Of a stretch of 64,000 bases of DNA, positions 8,750 to 18,178 are shown in pieces. The notes under the pieces were generated by a model. That model made no database searches. It saw nothing but the letters and a program-made list of their open reading frames with translations, and had not been told where the DNA came from. Source of the stretch: Alphaproteobacteria bacterium (GTDB lineage: Bacteria > Pseudomonadota > Alphaproteobacteria > CAAHEQ01 > UBA3637); the NCBI GenBank assembly GCA_017647405.1, contig JAGCKR010000062.1:1-64000 (forward strand). Direction: 5' to 3'. The position numbers and the translations under genes were made by a program. Each line of letters starts with the position of its first letter. Positions within the stretch are counted from its first letter, which is position 1.

Positions 8750-10297
8750 TTAAATCCCATTTTGCCGAGCAGAGGAAATAGAACTCCAAGCCGTCACTTT
8801 CTTTTTCGGAAGCTTCACCTTCTTTGGCTGATGAATTTTTGATTTCATCCCCCGCCGCTCTTTCACCAACTCCTTAATCAAATTTGCTATTTGAGTGTTT
8901 CCTTGCGTCATCGCCAAATGAAAAGCATCTTCGCCAACATCATTTTTTCTTAAAAGATCAGCTCCCTGATGCACCAATTTTTCAACCATCACCTGATTTC
9001 CCATTAAAACGGCCTGCATCAAAGGGGTAACACCTTGATTATCGGGAACATTTACCAAACGATCAGCTTTTTCCAACAAACGCCCCAAATAATACGAATT
9101 ATCAGATCGAATGGCATAAAAAAGCACTGACTGCCCTTTTAAATCACAATGCTCAAAATCAACAAAAGACTCTAAAAGTTTTTCAGCAATCTCCGGTTTA
9201 TTAACCCGCAGGGCATTCATTAACGGGGAACGCCCTTGTTCATCTTCATCATCCAATCCGATTTGATTGTCAATAAGCCTCTTGGCTGATTTAGAAGCCA
9301 AACAATCAATTGCCTTATTTAAAATCCCGCCTTTAAACTTTTCACCTTCTTTAATAATCTCTGATTTTGGAAAATCTTGAAGAAGCCAATCTCTGTCATG
9401 CACTAACGCCCACTCTAGCAAACTTCTGCCATCTTGAACCGTTTGAGAAAGTGATGCTCCAAACAAACAAGCTCTTGCCCCCATATTCATATTATCTCGT
9501 AAAATGGCCTCTTCCATGATTGACTTACCATTTTCATCTTTTGCATCAATTGAAAAAAGCGGACGCGCCTTTAAACATTTAAAAACATCAGGTAGTCCCC
9601 TTGGCGCATTCGTCAAATAATGCGCGAAGTCTAATTCTTCATCTTGATCTTTTTTTAAACGGAATGAAGCATATTCCAAAAGAAAATCAGCCATTTTCTC
9701 ATAATCATTTTCTTTTTTATAAGCCATAAAAACAGCTTCATTCTTTATCCCTGAAAAGAAAGCCTTTGCGCCTTTTTTTAAAAGGTTAATCACCATCTCT
9801 TTATGCTTAAACTTCGCCGCCGTCATTAAAAGCGAGTTTTCTTTATTTTCAAAAAACGACGGGTTGAGAGATGCCCCTTTTTGAAACAACTCTTCCAATA
9901 TATCCCAACTGCCGATTTTAGCCGTTTCAAGAGCCAAAACTTTCAATTTTTCACTGCGTTTAAAGCCGGTTTCTTCTTCCAACCAATTAAAAGAGGCTTG
10001 TTTATCCCCTGCTTGCAAGGCCTTAATCGCCTGTTTCATCTTTAAAATATCAAGGCAATAAAGAATTCCTTTTTTATCCCGCAAGCGAACCATCCCTTGA
10101 AACACATATACCCAAGGTCCCAAAAGCCCTTCCTCAACCTTAATGTTATTTTTTATGAAGTAATCCAAAATTTTCAGCTCTTCAGAAAATTGATGTTCGC
10201 CAATGCGCTCTGGCATATATTTATCCAGCCACTCTTCTTTAGAAGCGTGATAATCGCCCGATTGAAATCCTTTTCTTAAACACGCATAAAAAGCCAT
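8750..10297 (-). CDS. ANK protein of the LLGPW family, copy 3
   Basis: A 515-aa protein, most divergent of the three paralogues but with LLGPWVYVF and the following EKLKVLALETAKIGSWD segment. Repeats include QGRSPLMNALRVNKPEIAEK, KGQSVLFYAIRS and QGVTPLMQAVLMGNQVMVEK. After GEDAFHLAMTQG the tail is very basic (KIHQPKKVKLPKKK) and ends SSARQNGI. AAGGATTGTT precedes the ATG. Confidence 0.9.
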   Translation of the reverse strand: MAFYACLRKGFQSGDYHASKEEWLDKYMPERIGEHQFSEELKILDYFIKNNIKVEEGLLGPWVYVFQGMVRLRDKKGILYCLDILKMKQAIKALQAGDKQASFNWLEEETGFKRSEKLKVLALETAKIGSWDILEELFQKGASLNPSFFENKENSLLMTAAKFKHKEMVINLLKKGAKAFFSGIKNEAVFMAYKKENDYEKMADFLLEYASFRLKKDQDEELDFAHYLTNAPRGLPDVFKCLKARPLFSIDAKDENGKSIMEEAILRDNMNMGARACLFGASLSQTVQDGRSLLEWALVHDRDWLLQDFPKSEIIKEGEKFKGGILNKAIDCLASKSAKRLIDNQIGLDDEDEQGRSPLMNALRVNKPEIAEKLLESFVDFEHCDLKGQSVLFYAIRSDNSYYLGRLLEKADRLVNVPDNQGVTPLMQAVLMGNQVMVEKLVHQGADLLRKNDVGEDAFHLAMTQGNTQIANLIKELVKERRGMKSKIHQPKKVKLPKKKVTAWSSISSARQNGI

Positions 10298-10305
10298 AAC
10301 AATCC

Positions 10306-11136
10306 TTATCCTTCATTCTCCAATGTTTTTTGAACAAAAATGATTGGCGTTGAACTGCAAATTTTTTGAGGAGCCACAAATCCCTCTTCTTCATTTGACG
10401 GCTGAGTTTGACTTTTTGTTTCAGCTCTTTCTTCTTGAATTTGTAAAAGCAAGCGCATGCATTCAACGTGCGAAAAAGCATTCGCCCAATCCGTCGCCGT
10501 TTTGCCGGTAACGTCTTTTTTATCCATATCGGCACCTGAAACAATTAAAAATAAAACCAAATCATTAAATCCGGATTGAACAGCATGCATCAACGCCGTT
10601 AATCCATAACAATCTTGTTGATCCAAATCAGCGCCTCTTTTCACCAAGCCTTCAACCATATCCATATCCCCTTTTTGAACGGCTTTCATCAAGGCGGTTA
10701 ATCCGTTTTTCGTTTGAATATTTAAGCCGGCACCGGTTTCCATCAATAATTGAGCCGTTCGGTTATACCCGTTAGAAATGGCCATCATTAAGGCGGTTTT
10801 TCCCTTTTCATCAATCAAATCCAAATCAGCTTGATTTTCAATCATATATTCCGTTAAACGCACCCGACCGTTCCTTGCCGCCACCATTAACGGCGAAAGA
10901 CCCTTTTCATCTTGCACATTCACACCTATTTTTTTATCAAGCAAAAATTCTTGAACATGGCGAAGATCCCCTTCCTCAACCAAAGAAATAAGCCGACTGA
11001 TTTGTTTTCGTTTTTCTTGACTTTTCACTTCTTCATCAACGGGCATTGCCGGTTCTTCTTTTATCTGTTCGTTTATGGAAACCTCTTTTTCCAATTCCAT
11101 AAAATTTTTCACTTTATTTGTTGCCTCTTGTGTCAT
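10306..11136 (-). CDS. Ankyrin-repeat protein, five canonical repeats
   Basis: A 276-aa protein. An acidic N-terminus of ~45 residues precedes a cap and five well-conserved 33-residue repeats (KGLSPLMVAARNG, KGKTALMMAISNG, NGLTALMKAVQKG, YGLTALMHAVQSG, TGKTATDWANAF). The tail has STPIIFVQKTLENEG: Pro-aliphatic segment and N-E-G terminus. An AGGGG site precedes the ATG inside the end of the upstream gene. Confidence 0.92.
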   Translation of the reverse strand: MTQEATNKVKNFMELEKEVSINEQIKEEPAMPVDEEVKSQEKRKQISRLISLVEEGDLRHVQEFLLDKKIGVNVQDEKGLSPLMVAARNGRVRLTEYMIENQADLDLIDEKGKTALMMAISNGYNRTAQLLMETGAGLNIQTKNGLTALMKAVQKGDMDMVEGLVKRGADLDQQDCYGLTALMHAVQSGFNDLVLFLIVSGADMDKKDVTGKTATDWANAFSHVECMRLLLQIQEERAETKSQTQPSNEEEGFVAPQKICSSTPIIFVQKTLENEG

Positions 11137-11139
11137 CTC

Positions 11140-11688
11140 TTACCCCTCTCTGCTATGAAACACGTTTTTTGAAATTCTTTTTGCTTTGTTTAACTTTTTT
11201 TTCTGTGAGGGAACAGCATTTCTTAAATGTTTCGCTAACAAAATATACCCTCTTTTAAAAGCCTTATCCGCCGCCGTTTCCCCTTTTTTATCAACCAAAG
11301 AAACAGTTGCCCCTTGAGCCATCATCAGATGCAACAACTCACCATCTCCATTATAAGCAGCAGCCATCAACGGCGTTTCCCCGCGTATATTTTGAGCATC
11401 CACATCAGCGCCATTTTCAATCAACATTTTGGAAATGGTCTGATAATTATATAAAATTGACCACATCAACGGCCCATCCCCGTTTAAATTGCCTTTATCC
11501 AAATCCGCTCCGCGCTCAATCAATGCCTGCACCATTTCTTTTCTGCCCTTCGCACTGGCATAAATCAACGGCGTAAACCCATCTTTATCTTGACAGTTTA
11601 AATCGATTTTTTCTTTTTGCATCAACTGCTCAAATAAATCCATATAATTATTTTTAACGGCGCAAAAAAGCATCTGTGAAGTTGTCAT
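11140..11688 (-). CDS. Small ankyrin-repeat protein, four repeats
   Basis: A 182-aa protein that is nearly all ANK: cap, then DGFTPLIYASAKG, NGDGPLMWSILYN, RGETPLMAAAYNG and KGETAADKAFKRG. The last 25 residues are strongly basic (SQKKKLNKAKRISKN) and end HSREG. It sits 1 bp from its upstream neighbour and 3 bp from its downstream one. Confidence 0.9.
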   Translation of the reverse strand: MTTSQMLFCAVKNNYMDLFEQLMQKEKIDLNCQDKDGFTPLIYASAKGRKEMVQALIERGADLDKGNLNGDGPLMWSILYNYQTISKMLIENGADVDAQNIRGETPLMAAAYNGDGELLHLMMAQGATVSLVDKKGETAADKAFKRGYILLAKHLRNAVPSQKKKLNKAKRISKNVFHSREG

Positions 11689-11689
11689 T

Positions 11690-12553
11690 TTACTCTTTTA
11701 CCCTTTGCGCATGTGTTAAATAAACTTGTTTTTTTGGCATCAGTCGTTTCAAGCTTTCTTGTTTAATCAATTCAAAAACATCTGTTTGTTGATTTTCATA
11801 GGCAAGCATCATCGCCGTTTTGCCTTCCTTATTTTGAAGACCGATACCAGATCCTTCCTTCAACAAAAGCTGAACCATTTCTTTGTGCCCGTTTTTAGCT
11901 GCATACATCAACGCCGTCATGCCGTTTTTATCTTGATAATCAACAAAAGCGCCGTTTTGAATCAAGCAATAAGCCGCCTTTTCCTTATTAAATGCTGCCG
12001 CCCATTGCAAAGCAGACAAAGTGGCGCCATCTGTTTCATTCACCTCAATATCCTCATCTTGCATCATTAAGGAAACAATGCCATCATGTCCATTCACAAT
12101 GGCCAACGTTAAAGAGCGGTGTTTTTCCCTGTGAATAAAATCGGGCACAAATTCGCTAATCATCCGTTGATAGCTTTCTTTTTGATCTAAATCAGCCATT
12201 TGATAACAGCGATAAAGTAAATCCGTTATATTTTCACCGCGTTCATCTTTGAAATGCACACTGGCCCCCGCCTCTAACAAGGCTTTAAAAACCGTTTCTT
12301 GGGCACCCAAAGCCGTGTAGCTCAATGCCGTATTTTTAAAAATATCCTGAATATCCAAATCAGCGCCGTTTTCAATCAGAAAAAAGCTGATAGCCGTTTG
12401 TTTTTCCAAAATGGCTTTCATCAACGGCGTTTGACCATATTCATCCAGAGCATTCACATCAGCACCGATTTCAATTAAGGCGGACACATTAAAAACATTG
12501 CCATTTTTCACTTCTTCAAATAACTTATTGTTTAATCTTTCTGTAATTGACAT
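11690..12553 (-). CDS. Ankyrin-repeat protein, about seven repeats
   Basis: A 287-aa protein with repeats at both ends (YGQTPLMKAILEK, NGMTALMYAAKNG, EGKTAMMLAYENQ) and a looser middle. The tail RLMPKKQVYLTHAQRVKE fits the Pro plus basic/aliphatic pattern. AGAGGA lies 5 bases before the ATG, formed by the last two codons of the upstream gene. Confidence 0.9.
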   Translation of the reverse strand: MSITERLNNKLFEEVKNGNVFNVSALIEIGADVNALDEYGQTPLMKAILEKQTAISFFLIENGADLDIQDIFKNTALSYTALGAQETVFKALLEAGASVHFKDERGENITDLLYRCYQMADLDQKESYQRMISEFVPDFIHREKHRSLTLAIVNGHDGIVSLMMQDEDIEVNETDGATLSALQWAAAFNKEKAAYCLIQNGAFVDYQDKNGMTALMYAAKNGHKEMVQLLLKEGSGIGLQNKEGKTAMMLAYENQQTDVFELIKQESLKRLMPKKQVYLTHAQRVKE

Positions 12554-12554
12554 A

Positions 12555-13292
12555 TTATCCTCTATCGTTTTGCCAAACCATTCTTTTATATTTTAAAAAT
12601 GAAGTGCCTTTTAATCCTCTTAAATAATCCAACCTTTTTTTGCCTGAAACAAAAGAAACTACCGGCGTTTGAAAATTTTTCAAATTAAATGCAATTTGCT
12701 GGTATTTCAATCTTTTTAGGATATCTTTTTTTTGTTGTAAAGCTTTTTTGTCAAAATAATCAAAAACAACCTCTCCCCACCGATTTTTAACGCCTGTATC
12801 AGCTCCTAATTTCAATAAATTTTGAGCTGTATTCACCGTTGAAACGCAAAAAAGAGGCGTTTCTCCCCATCCGTTTCGTTGATTCACATTGGCACCGGCG
12901 CTCACTAATAAACTTAAATCATCTAACGCAAAGCCGGCAAAAGAAGCCAAATGCATTGCTGAAAATCCATATCGATCCGTTTGATTAATGTTTATTTTAT
13001 CTTCACACAAAAGACGACGCATCATCTTTAAACGATTCAACCGAATGGCTCGATGAAGGGGGGGCACCCCAAAACAATCTTTTTGGTTCACATCGGCCCC
13101 TAATAACAATAAGGTTTCAAATAAATTTCTGGCACCTTTAAAAATCGTCATATGCAAAGGTGTTTGCCCATATTCATTTTGAACATTCACATCAGCCCCC
13201 TTGCGAACCAAAGCCCCAACAGCTTTCACATCATCATTTTGAACAGCTTTAATCAATTCTTCATCTATTTTTCTCATACTCTTTTCTTTCAT
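12555..13292 (-). CDS. Ankyrin-repeat protein, five repeats
   Basis: A 245-aa protein: cap, then YGQTPLHMTIFKG, FGVPPLHRAIRLN, YGFSAMHLASFAG, WGETPLFCVS and a short last repeat. The C-terminal ~55 residues are basic and contain TPVVSFVSGKKRLDYL, ending KRMVWQNDRG, so both parts of the shared tail are present. The start may be at 13292 (MKEKSMRK) or 13277 (MRKID); the sequence does not decide. Confidence 0.9.
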   Translation of the reverse strand: MKEKSMRKIDEELIKAVQNDDVKAVGALVRKGADVNVQNEYGQTPLHMTIFKGARNLFETLLLLGADVNQKDCFGVPPLHRAIRLNRLKMMRRLLCEDKININQTDRYGFSAMHLASFAGFALDDLSLLVSAGANVNQRNGWGETPLFCVSTVNTAQNLLKLGADTGVKNRWGEVVFDYFDKKALQQKKDILKRLKYQQIAFNLKNFQTPVVSFVSGKKRLDYLRGLKGTSFLKYKRMVWQNDRG

Positions 13293-13298
13293 ATTATT

Positions 13299-14369
13299 TT
13301 AATTTCCGTCATTTTGATGATCGCAACTTTGCTTTCTTTTTTTCATGCTCGGATGCGTTGCCAAAATATCGCGACGAGGACATTTCGCTTCTAACTGTAT
13401 TTTTTTCATCATGCCTCTCACAGATTTAGCATGATAGAGACAAGCATATCCCCAAGCATCCTTCCCTTCTTTATCGCGCAAATAAGTGTTTGCTTTGTGG
13501 CGCAACAAAATCTCGGTTAAATACGCCAAATTTTCTTTAGCCGCCAACATCAGCGCCGTTCTGCCTTTTTGATCCTGCGCATTCACGTTTACGCCCATTG
13601 AAAGTAATAACTTAACCGTTTTCACCTTATTGCTTTTCACCGCTTTCATAAATATCGTTTCGCCGAAAGCATCTTGTTGATTCACATCCGCCCCATTTGA
13701 AATCAAGGCAAAAACATTTGAAAAAATACCCGTTTCAACCGCATGGATTAATGCTGTTTTTTGCGTATAATCTCGAGCCATGGTATCTGCCCCATTCGCA
13801 AGCAATAAATTGCTTATATCCGGACTGCCAAACAACACATTCAAAATTAAAGGCGTTCGCCCACCGGCATCTTTTTTGTTCACATCCGCCTTTTTTTGAA
13901 TCAGGGCATTAATCACCTGTTTTTCCTCATGATAAATCGCCAAATGAATGGCACTATTGCCTTTTATATCCACTTTTTCCAAATCAGCATGATATTCAAT
14001 CAATTTCAGCGCCGTTTTTGTTTGCCCTGTTTCGATTGCCCACATTAATGGCGTTTGCCCCGTCTGATAATCAGTCGTATTTAAATTTTTCATACGGGAA
14101 ATCAAATATAAAGAAAGTGGCTCATATCCTTTACGCACAGATATATTCAAAAGGGTTTCGCCATTTTTATTTTGTGCTTCAAGTGTATATCCCTTTAATA
14201 AAGCTTTTACAACCATTTCCCAGTTCTCTTTTTGAACCAGTTTCATTAAAACGGTTTCGCCCTTCATATTTTGCACATGCAACCCCTCGCCTTTTTCAAT
14301 TAAAAGCGCCAGTTCTTTCTCATCTTCTTTTTCAATTACATCAAATACTTTTCTTTCGTTTTCAGTCAT
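13299..14369 (-). CDS. Ankyrin-repeat protein, nine repeats
   Basis: A 356-aa protein made of about nine successive ANK repeats (KGETVLMKLV, NGETLLNISV, TGQTPLMWAI, KGNSAIHLAI, GGRTPLILNV, TQKTALIHAV, FGETIFMKAV, KGRTALMLAA, EGKDAWGYAC). The tail is basic with Cys (CPRRDILATHPSMKKRKQSC) and ends DHQNDGN. The ribosome site is weak (AAGAG, 11 bases away). Upstream lies a 286-bp spacer with a decayed ANK fragment, so this gene may depend on read-through. Confidence 0.9.
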   Translation of the reverse strand: MTENERKVFDVIEKEDEKELALLIEKGEGLHVQNMKGETVLMKLVQKENWEMVVKALLKGYTLEAQNKNGETLLNISVRKGYEPLSLYLISRMKNLNTTDYQTGQTPLMWAIETGQTKTALKLIEYHADLEKVDIKGNSAIHLAIYHEEKQVINALIQKKADVNKKDAGGRTPLILNVLFGSPDISNLLLANGADTMARDYTQKTALIHAVETGIFSNVFALISNGADVNQQDAFGETIFMKAVKSNKVKTVKLLLSMGVNVNAQDQKGRTALMLAAKENLAYLTEILLRHKANTYLRDKEGKDAWGYACLYHAKSVRGMMKKIQLEAKCPRRDILATHPSMKKRKQSCDHQNDGN

Positions 14370-14437
14370 TTAAATAAATCTCTTGTCTTTTTACTTTAAA
14401 AAAATTCTTTTATCTTTCTCTTCATTTTTAATATATC

Positions 14438-14587
14438 TTATGCCACCAAATGAAAAATCGTTTTCCCAAACACCGCAACACTTTGCCTCTTTGATCGCCG
14501 CTTCATCAACAGCCAAACAACCTGCTCACCTTCTTTTCGGCGCGCCGGAACTATCCTTTTATTTTTGAAAGATATATTGATTGACAT
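14438..14587 (-). pseudogene. Degenerate single ankyrin repeat (49 codons)
   Basis: A short frame starting ATG at 14587 with AAGGAAAT before it. Its middle, EQVVWLLMKRR and SVAVFGKTIFHLVA, matches one ANK repeat position by position (VVxLLLxxG...FGKTxLHLAA), but the conserved Gly-Ala-Asp segment is replaced by basic residues and the frame stops straight after LVA. This looks like the remnant of a deleted array gene, though a one-repeat peptide cannot be excluded. Confidence 0.5.
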
Positions 14588-14655
14588 TTTGATTTCCTTA
14601 TTCGTTCAAACTCTTTTATTTTTAATAGATTATTTCGCTTTCTTTTGGTTTTACT

Positions 14656-16068
14656 TTAATCTTTTTGTCTGGGGTCAATAAGATGAATCGGCTGTATTTG
14701 CAAAGCAATTTTCTTTTTATGATAAGCACTCACCGCCGCCTCTTTAATCAGCTGAGTCAATTCACTATCGCCTAAACCCATGGCAATATTAAAGGCATCT
14801 TTCCCCTCTTTATCTTTCAAACATAAATCAACATCCTGCGCCAATAACTGTTTCACAACGCTTTTATCTTTTTCTTTCACCGCTCTGATAAGCAAGGAAT
14901 CGCCTTGCGCATTTATCTGATTTTTATCAGAAAGTTTTAAAACAGCCGTCAAAACCGCTTCGTTTTTTGTTTCATAGGCCAAATCTAAAACGCTTTTTCC
15001 CTCTTTTGTAAAACCGGCAAAAGAAACGCCTTTTAAAAAGAGCTCAATAATCTTTTCACCTCGCTGATTTTTAATGGCGCATTCTACCGCTTCATTCATC
15101 AACAGGAATTGATTTTGACGAACATTACTTTTATCAACCGTTTGATTTTTTTGCTGATTTGTTAAGATAATTTGTTTGGCAACCGTCTTTTTAATCTGCG
15201 CATCCAGTGTGCTATTAGAATAGATCTTTTGTAACAAATCATATTTTAATTCATTACCCATATCATTAAGCTTATTTTGATTTATGTTCCCTTGGCCGTT
15301 CTTTTTTATTTTAAACAACGTATTAGAAAAAGCTGTTTTTAAATAGAATCCCGTTGCAAAATCAAGCGCCGTTCTCCCTTCATGATCTTCTATTTCTGGA
15401 TCAGCGCCATTTTTAAGCAAAACTTGACTCATTTGAGCAGCCACTCGTTCATCGCCTTCATATCCTTTTGGACGATATCTAAGAGCTTTCATTAAAGCCG
15501 TTTGACCTTGATAATCTTGAACATCTAAAATAGCCCCTGCATCCACCAGCTTTTTCAACTTTTCAAAATCCCCGGTTTTCGCAGCTTTCATCAAAGCTGT
15601 TTCACCCGTTTCATCTTGATAATTTAAAGGAGAACCGACCTTAATCAAAAAATCCACCAATTCTTCGCCATCTATTCCTCGTCCGGAAGAAAGCATCAAT
15701 GCTGTTTCTTCTTTTTTATTCAATAAAGAAACATCAGCGCCAGCCTTTACCAATGACCGAACCGCATATAAATTAAGAGCTTTAACCGCATAAAAAAGCG
15801 CACTGTTACCATTTGCATCCACTTGGTTCACATCCGGACAAGAGGCAACCAATAAATCAACAAACTTTTCATAAATATTACCAAAATCTATTCTGGTACA
15901 AAGCTTCATTAAAATTGTTTCTTTTGCCATGTCCATTTCAATTTGATGAATCTTTTCAGCCGGATATGTTGCTAATAATTCTTTGGTTGCTTCAAGCGCA
16001 CAAGAAATATCATTATGGTATTTAATGTGATTGCAAATCGCCACAATCTCTTTTACTATATCGCTCAT
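14656..16068 (-). CDS. Ankyrin-repeat protein, two ANK blocks
   Basis: About 470 aa from the ATG at 16068 (MSDIVKEIVAI), with AAAGAG 6 bases upstream; the longer frame uses a TTG inside the previous gene. Block 1 has NGNSALFYAVKAL, KEETALMLSSGRG, TGETALMKAAKTG, QGQTALMKAL and EGRTALDFATG. A helical linker of ~90 residues follows, then a weaker second block ending KEGKDAFNIAMGLG. The tail ALQIQPIHLIDPRQKD has the Pro-aliphatic motif very near the end. Confidence 0.9.
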   Translation of the reverse strand: MSDIVKEIVAICNHIKYHNDISCALEATKELLATYPAEKIHQIEMDMAKETILMKLCTRIDFGNIYEKFVDLLVASCPDVNQVDANGNSALFYAVKALNLYAVRSLVKAGADVSLLNKKEETALMLSSGRGIDGEELVDFLIKVGSPLNYQDETGETALMKAAKTGDFEKLKKLVDAGAILDVQDYQGQTALMKALRYRPKGYEGDERVAAQMSQVLLKNGADPEIEDHEGRTALDFATGFYLKTAFSNTLFKIKKNGQGNINQNKLNDMGNELKYDLLQKIYSNSTLDAQIKKTVAKQIILTNQQKNQTVDKSNVRQNQFLLMNEAVECAIKNQRGEKIIELFLKGVSFAGFTKEGKSVLDLAYETKNEAVLTAVLKLSDKNQINAQGDSLLIRAVKEKDKSVVKQLLAQDVDLCLKDKEGKDAFNIAMGLGDSELTQLIKEAAVSAYHKKKIALQIQPIHLIDPRQKD

Positions 16069-16069
16069 C

Positions 16070-17302
16070 TTATTCTCTTTCAAATTGTTGTTGCGCCATC
16101 AATCGTTGCTTTGAGGCCATTTTTTCTTTTTGCTTTGTTTCTTTTTCAAGCTGGGTTAAAAGCTTATTCATCAAGGAACAAGAATGCCATACTTGACGGG
16201 ATTTAAAATAAGGATGCCCTTTTTCTTCTTTCGTTAATGTGACACCTGCTTGATAAAAAGCAATAACGGCTCTTAAATTGTTTCGTTCAATGGCGTGCAT
16301 CAACGCCGTGTATCCTTGTTTATCTTTCAAAGATGCCTTTGCCTTGCAAGCCAACAACTGCTTGACCCCTACCATAAAATTATTTTCAATCGCATGCATC
16401 AAAGCCGTTTTACCCTCATAGTCTTGCAAATTAATATCAGCCTTTTTGGCAATCAATGTTTCAACAAGAACCCTGTCATGAGCAGCAACCGCCAACATTA
16501 AAGCCGTTTTACCACCACCGGCAGTCTTGTGATTGATATCCAAGTCATCTTGCGCCAAAAGAAAGTCCGTTACTTTTTTATCTCCTTTAAAAACAGCGCG
16601 TGACAAACTTGTATCATTTCTAGGGTTACTGGATAACGCCATTGGAGGAACCAAAATCCCTTTTTCCTTTAAGTGTTCTTCCATTTCCCTCAAAACAGCA
16701 ACCGCTTTTTTCCGAAGCATCAAGTCATAAGAACAAGCTTCATAAGCGGCAACTTGCCGATCTAAAACAGATTTGCCCTCATTCTCTTTCTTTAAGCAAT
16801 CAAGTCCTTCTTCCAGCAAAATCTTCGCCAACGAAGGAGGAAGTGGATTATTAAAAAGTGTCCCGTCTTCTTTATCAGCCCCCAATTTCATTAAAAATCT
16901 TGCAAATGAGTCTTGATAAGAATCTTCCCAACTGGTTGTCAACGCTCTGAACACATTTTGAATATCCCCACCCTCTTTTAAATAGTCAATCACCTCTTGT
17001 CTCTTCGTAACAAAGGCATCTGTGTCTTCAAGATTTTCTTCATCAACCTCTTTTCTTTTAAAGCTTTCTTTTATGGCCGATAAATCAGCATAAACAACCT
17101 CTTTTGTTCCAAAAAGAGTTGCCCCAGAAGCCGTTAATAAATCAAAAAGAGTTTCATTTTCTTCATCAAGAGCCAAATCCAACAAGCTGTCACCTGCTTC
17201 ATCTTGAATATGAGGATTAGCCCCTTTTAAAAGGCATTCTTTAACGCCTGCCTCATTGCAAAGCAAAACATTATTTAACAAGTCTTGATTTAAATTGTTC
17301 AT
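16070..17302 (-). CDS. Ankyrin-repeat protein
   Basis: A 410-aa protein. One N-terminal repeat (NPHIQDEAGDSLLDLALDEE), a long divergent middle, then three good repeats (GGKTALMLAVAAHD, EGKTALMHAIENN, QGYTALMHAIERN). The C-terminal 50 residues are rich in Lys, Gln and Glu and probably helical. AAAGGAG precedes the ATG. Its start overlaps the upstream stop by 4 bp (ATGA), so translation is likely coupled. Confidence 0.9.
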   Translation of the reverse strand: MNNLNQDLLNNVLLCNEAGVKECLLKGANPHIQDEAGDSLLDLALDEENETLFDLLTASGATLFGTKEVVYADLSAIKESFKRKEVDEENLEDTDAFVTKRQEVIDYLKEGGDIQNVFRALTTSWEDSYQDSFARFLMKLGADKEDGTLFNNPLPPSLAKILLEEGLDCLKKENEGKSVLDRQVAAYEACSYDLMLRKKAVAVLREMEEHLKEKGILVPPMALSSNPRNDTSLSRAVFKGDKKVTDFLLAQDDLDINHKTAGGGKTALMLAVAAHDRVLVETLIAKKADINLQDYEGKTALMHAIENNFMVGVKQLLACKAKASLKDKQGYTALMHAIERNNLRAVIAFYQAGVTLTKEEKGHPYFKSRQVWHSCSLMNKLLTQLEKETKQKEKMASKQRLMAQQQFERE

Positions 17303-18162
17303 GACAGACTCCTTTCTTCTTTATGTTGTCTTTCCATAAAAGCTGTTTTCTTTTTATCACCCATATTCAAAATAACCACCGGTTTTTCAAATTGTTTAAT
17401 AAATTCAATCATTTTTTCATAAGAAGGAACAAACTTTTGATATTTTATTTTTTCTTTTGCTGCGTTAAAAACAATTCTTGCCTCTTCTTTTAAAGCTTCA
17501 AACGGCGTTTTTTTCCCACGATTTTTAATATTCAAATCAGCCCCTTGTTCAACAAGCAAGGAAACAATGCTCTCATAATCGCCCCCTCGTTGCCAATTCA
17601 TCACATCAAGCGCATAATGAAGAGCCGTTTTCCCCTTATTATCTTGCAAATTTAAATCGGCACCTTGTTCGATTAACGCTTTCACGTTTTTTTCATTTCC
17701 CTGACAAACAGCATGCATTAAAGCCGTTTTCCCTTCTTTATCTTGCTGATTAACATCAACCCCTGCTTGCGCCAAAAAGCAAATGATATCTTTTTTATCG
17801 CCTTTACCCAAAACCATCAATAAGGTGCGATGAAAAACATCCTTGATTTTCAGTGCATGCCCCTCTTTTTGCCGATTTTTCAGCTCATCTGGTAAATTCA
17901 ACTGCACACATTGAGCCATAACCAATTTTTCATAGATATCCACCTGATCTTGCCCCAATGCCAAAAGTTTTTGATGCGCCAAGTTTGCAAACCGGATACC
18001 AAAACCCAAAGAAACCCCAAGCCAAACCGTTTCATCTTCTTTAATTGCCTGTTTCCCTTCATTTGTTTGCATTAAAGCATTGGAAAAGTCCCTATATTTT
18101 TCTAAGGATTTATCCAATTTTTTAAAATCAAGATCTGACGCATCAAATATCTTTTCAATCAT
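17299..18162 (-). CDS. Ankyrin-repeat protein, short ANK core
   Basis: About 287 aa from the ATG at 18162 (MIEKIFDASDLDFKKLD), chosen because AAAGAG lies 7 bases upstream; an upstream TTG/ATG at 18192/18189 lacks a site. Residues 1-110 are non-repeat helices. Three repeats follow (EGKTALMHAVCQG, KGKTALHYALDV, GKKTPFEALKEEA). The tail KPVVILNMGDKKKTAF is a clear example of the Pro-aliphatic pattern. Confidence 0.88.
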   Translation of the reverse strand: MIEKIFDASDLDFKKLDKSLEKYRDFSNALMQTNEGKQAIKEDETVWLGVSLGFGIRFANLAHQKLLALGQDQVDIYEKLVMAQCVQLNLPDELKNRQKEGHALKIKDVFHRTLLMVLGKGDKKDIICFLAQAGVDVNQQDKEGKTALMHAVCQGNEKNVKALIEQGADLNLQDNKGKTALHYALDVMNWQRGGDYESIVSLLVEQGADLNIKNRGKKTPFEALKEEARIVFNAAKEKIKYQKFVPSYEKMIEFIKQFEKPVVILNMGDKKKTAFMERQHKEERSLS

Positions 18163-18178
18163 CTTATGCTCTTTCGTT

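Noticed and set aside
8730-8789. Upstream extension of the ANK gene at 7173
   Set aside because: It would overlap the neighbouring gene by 40 bp, and the paralogue at 5554 starts at the position matching the ATG at 8729.
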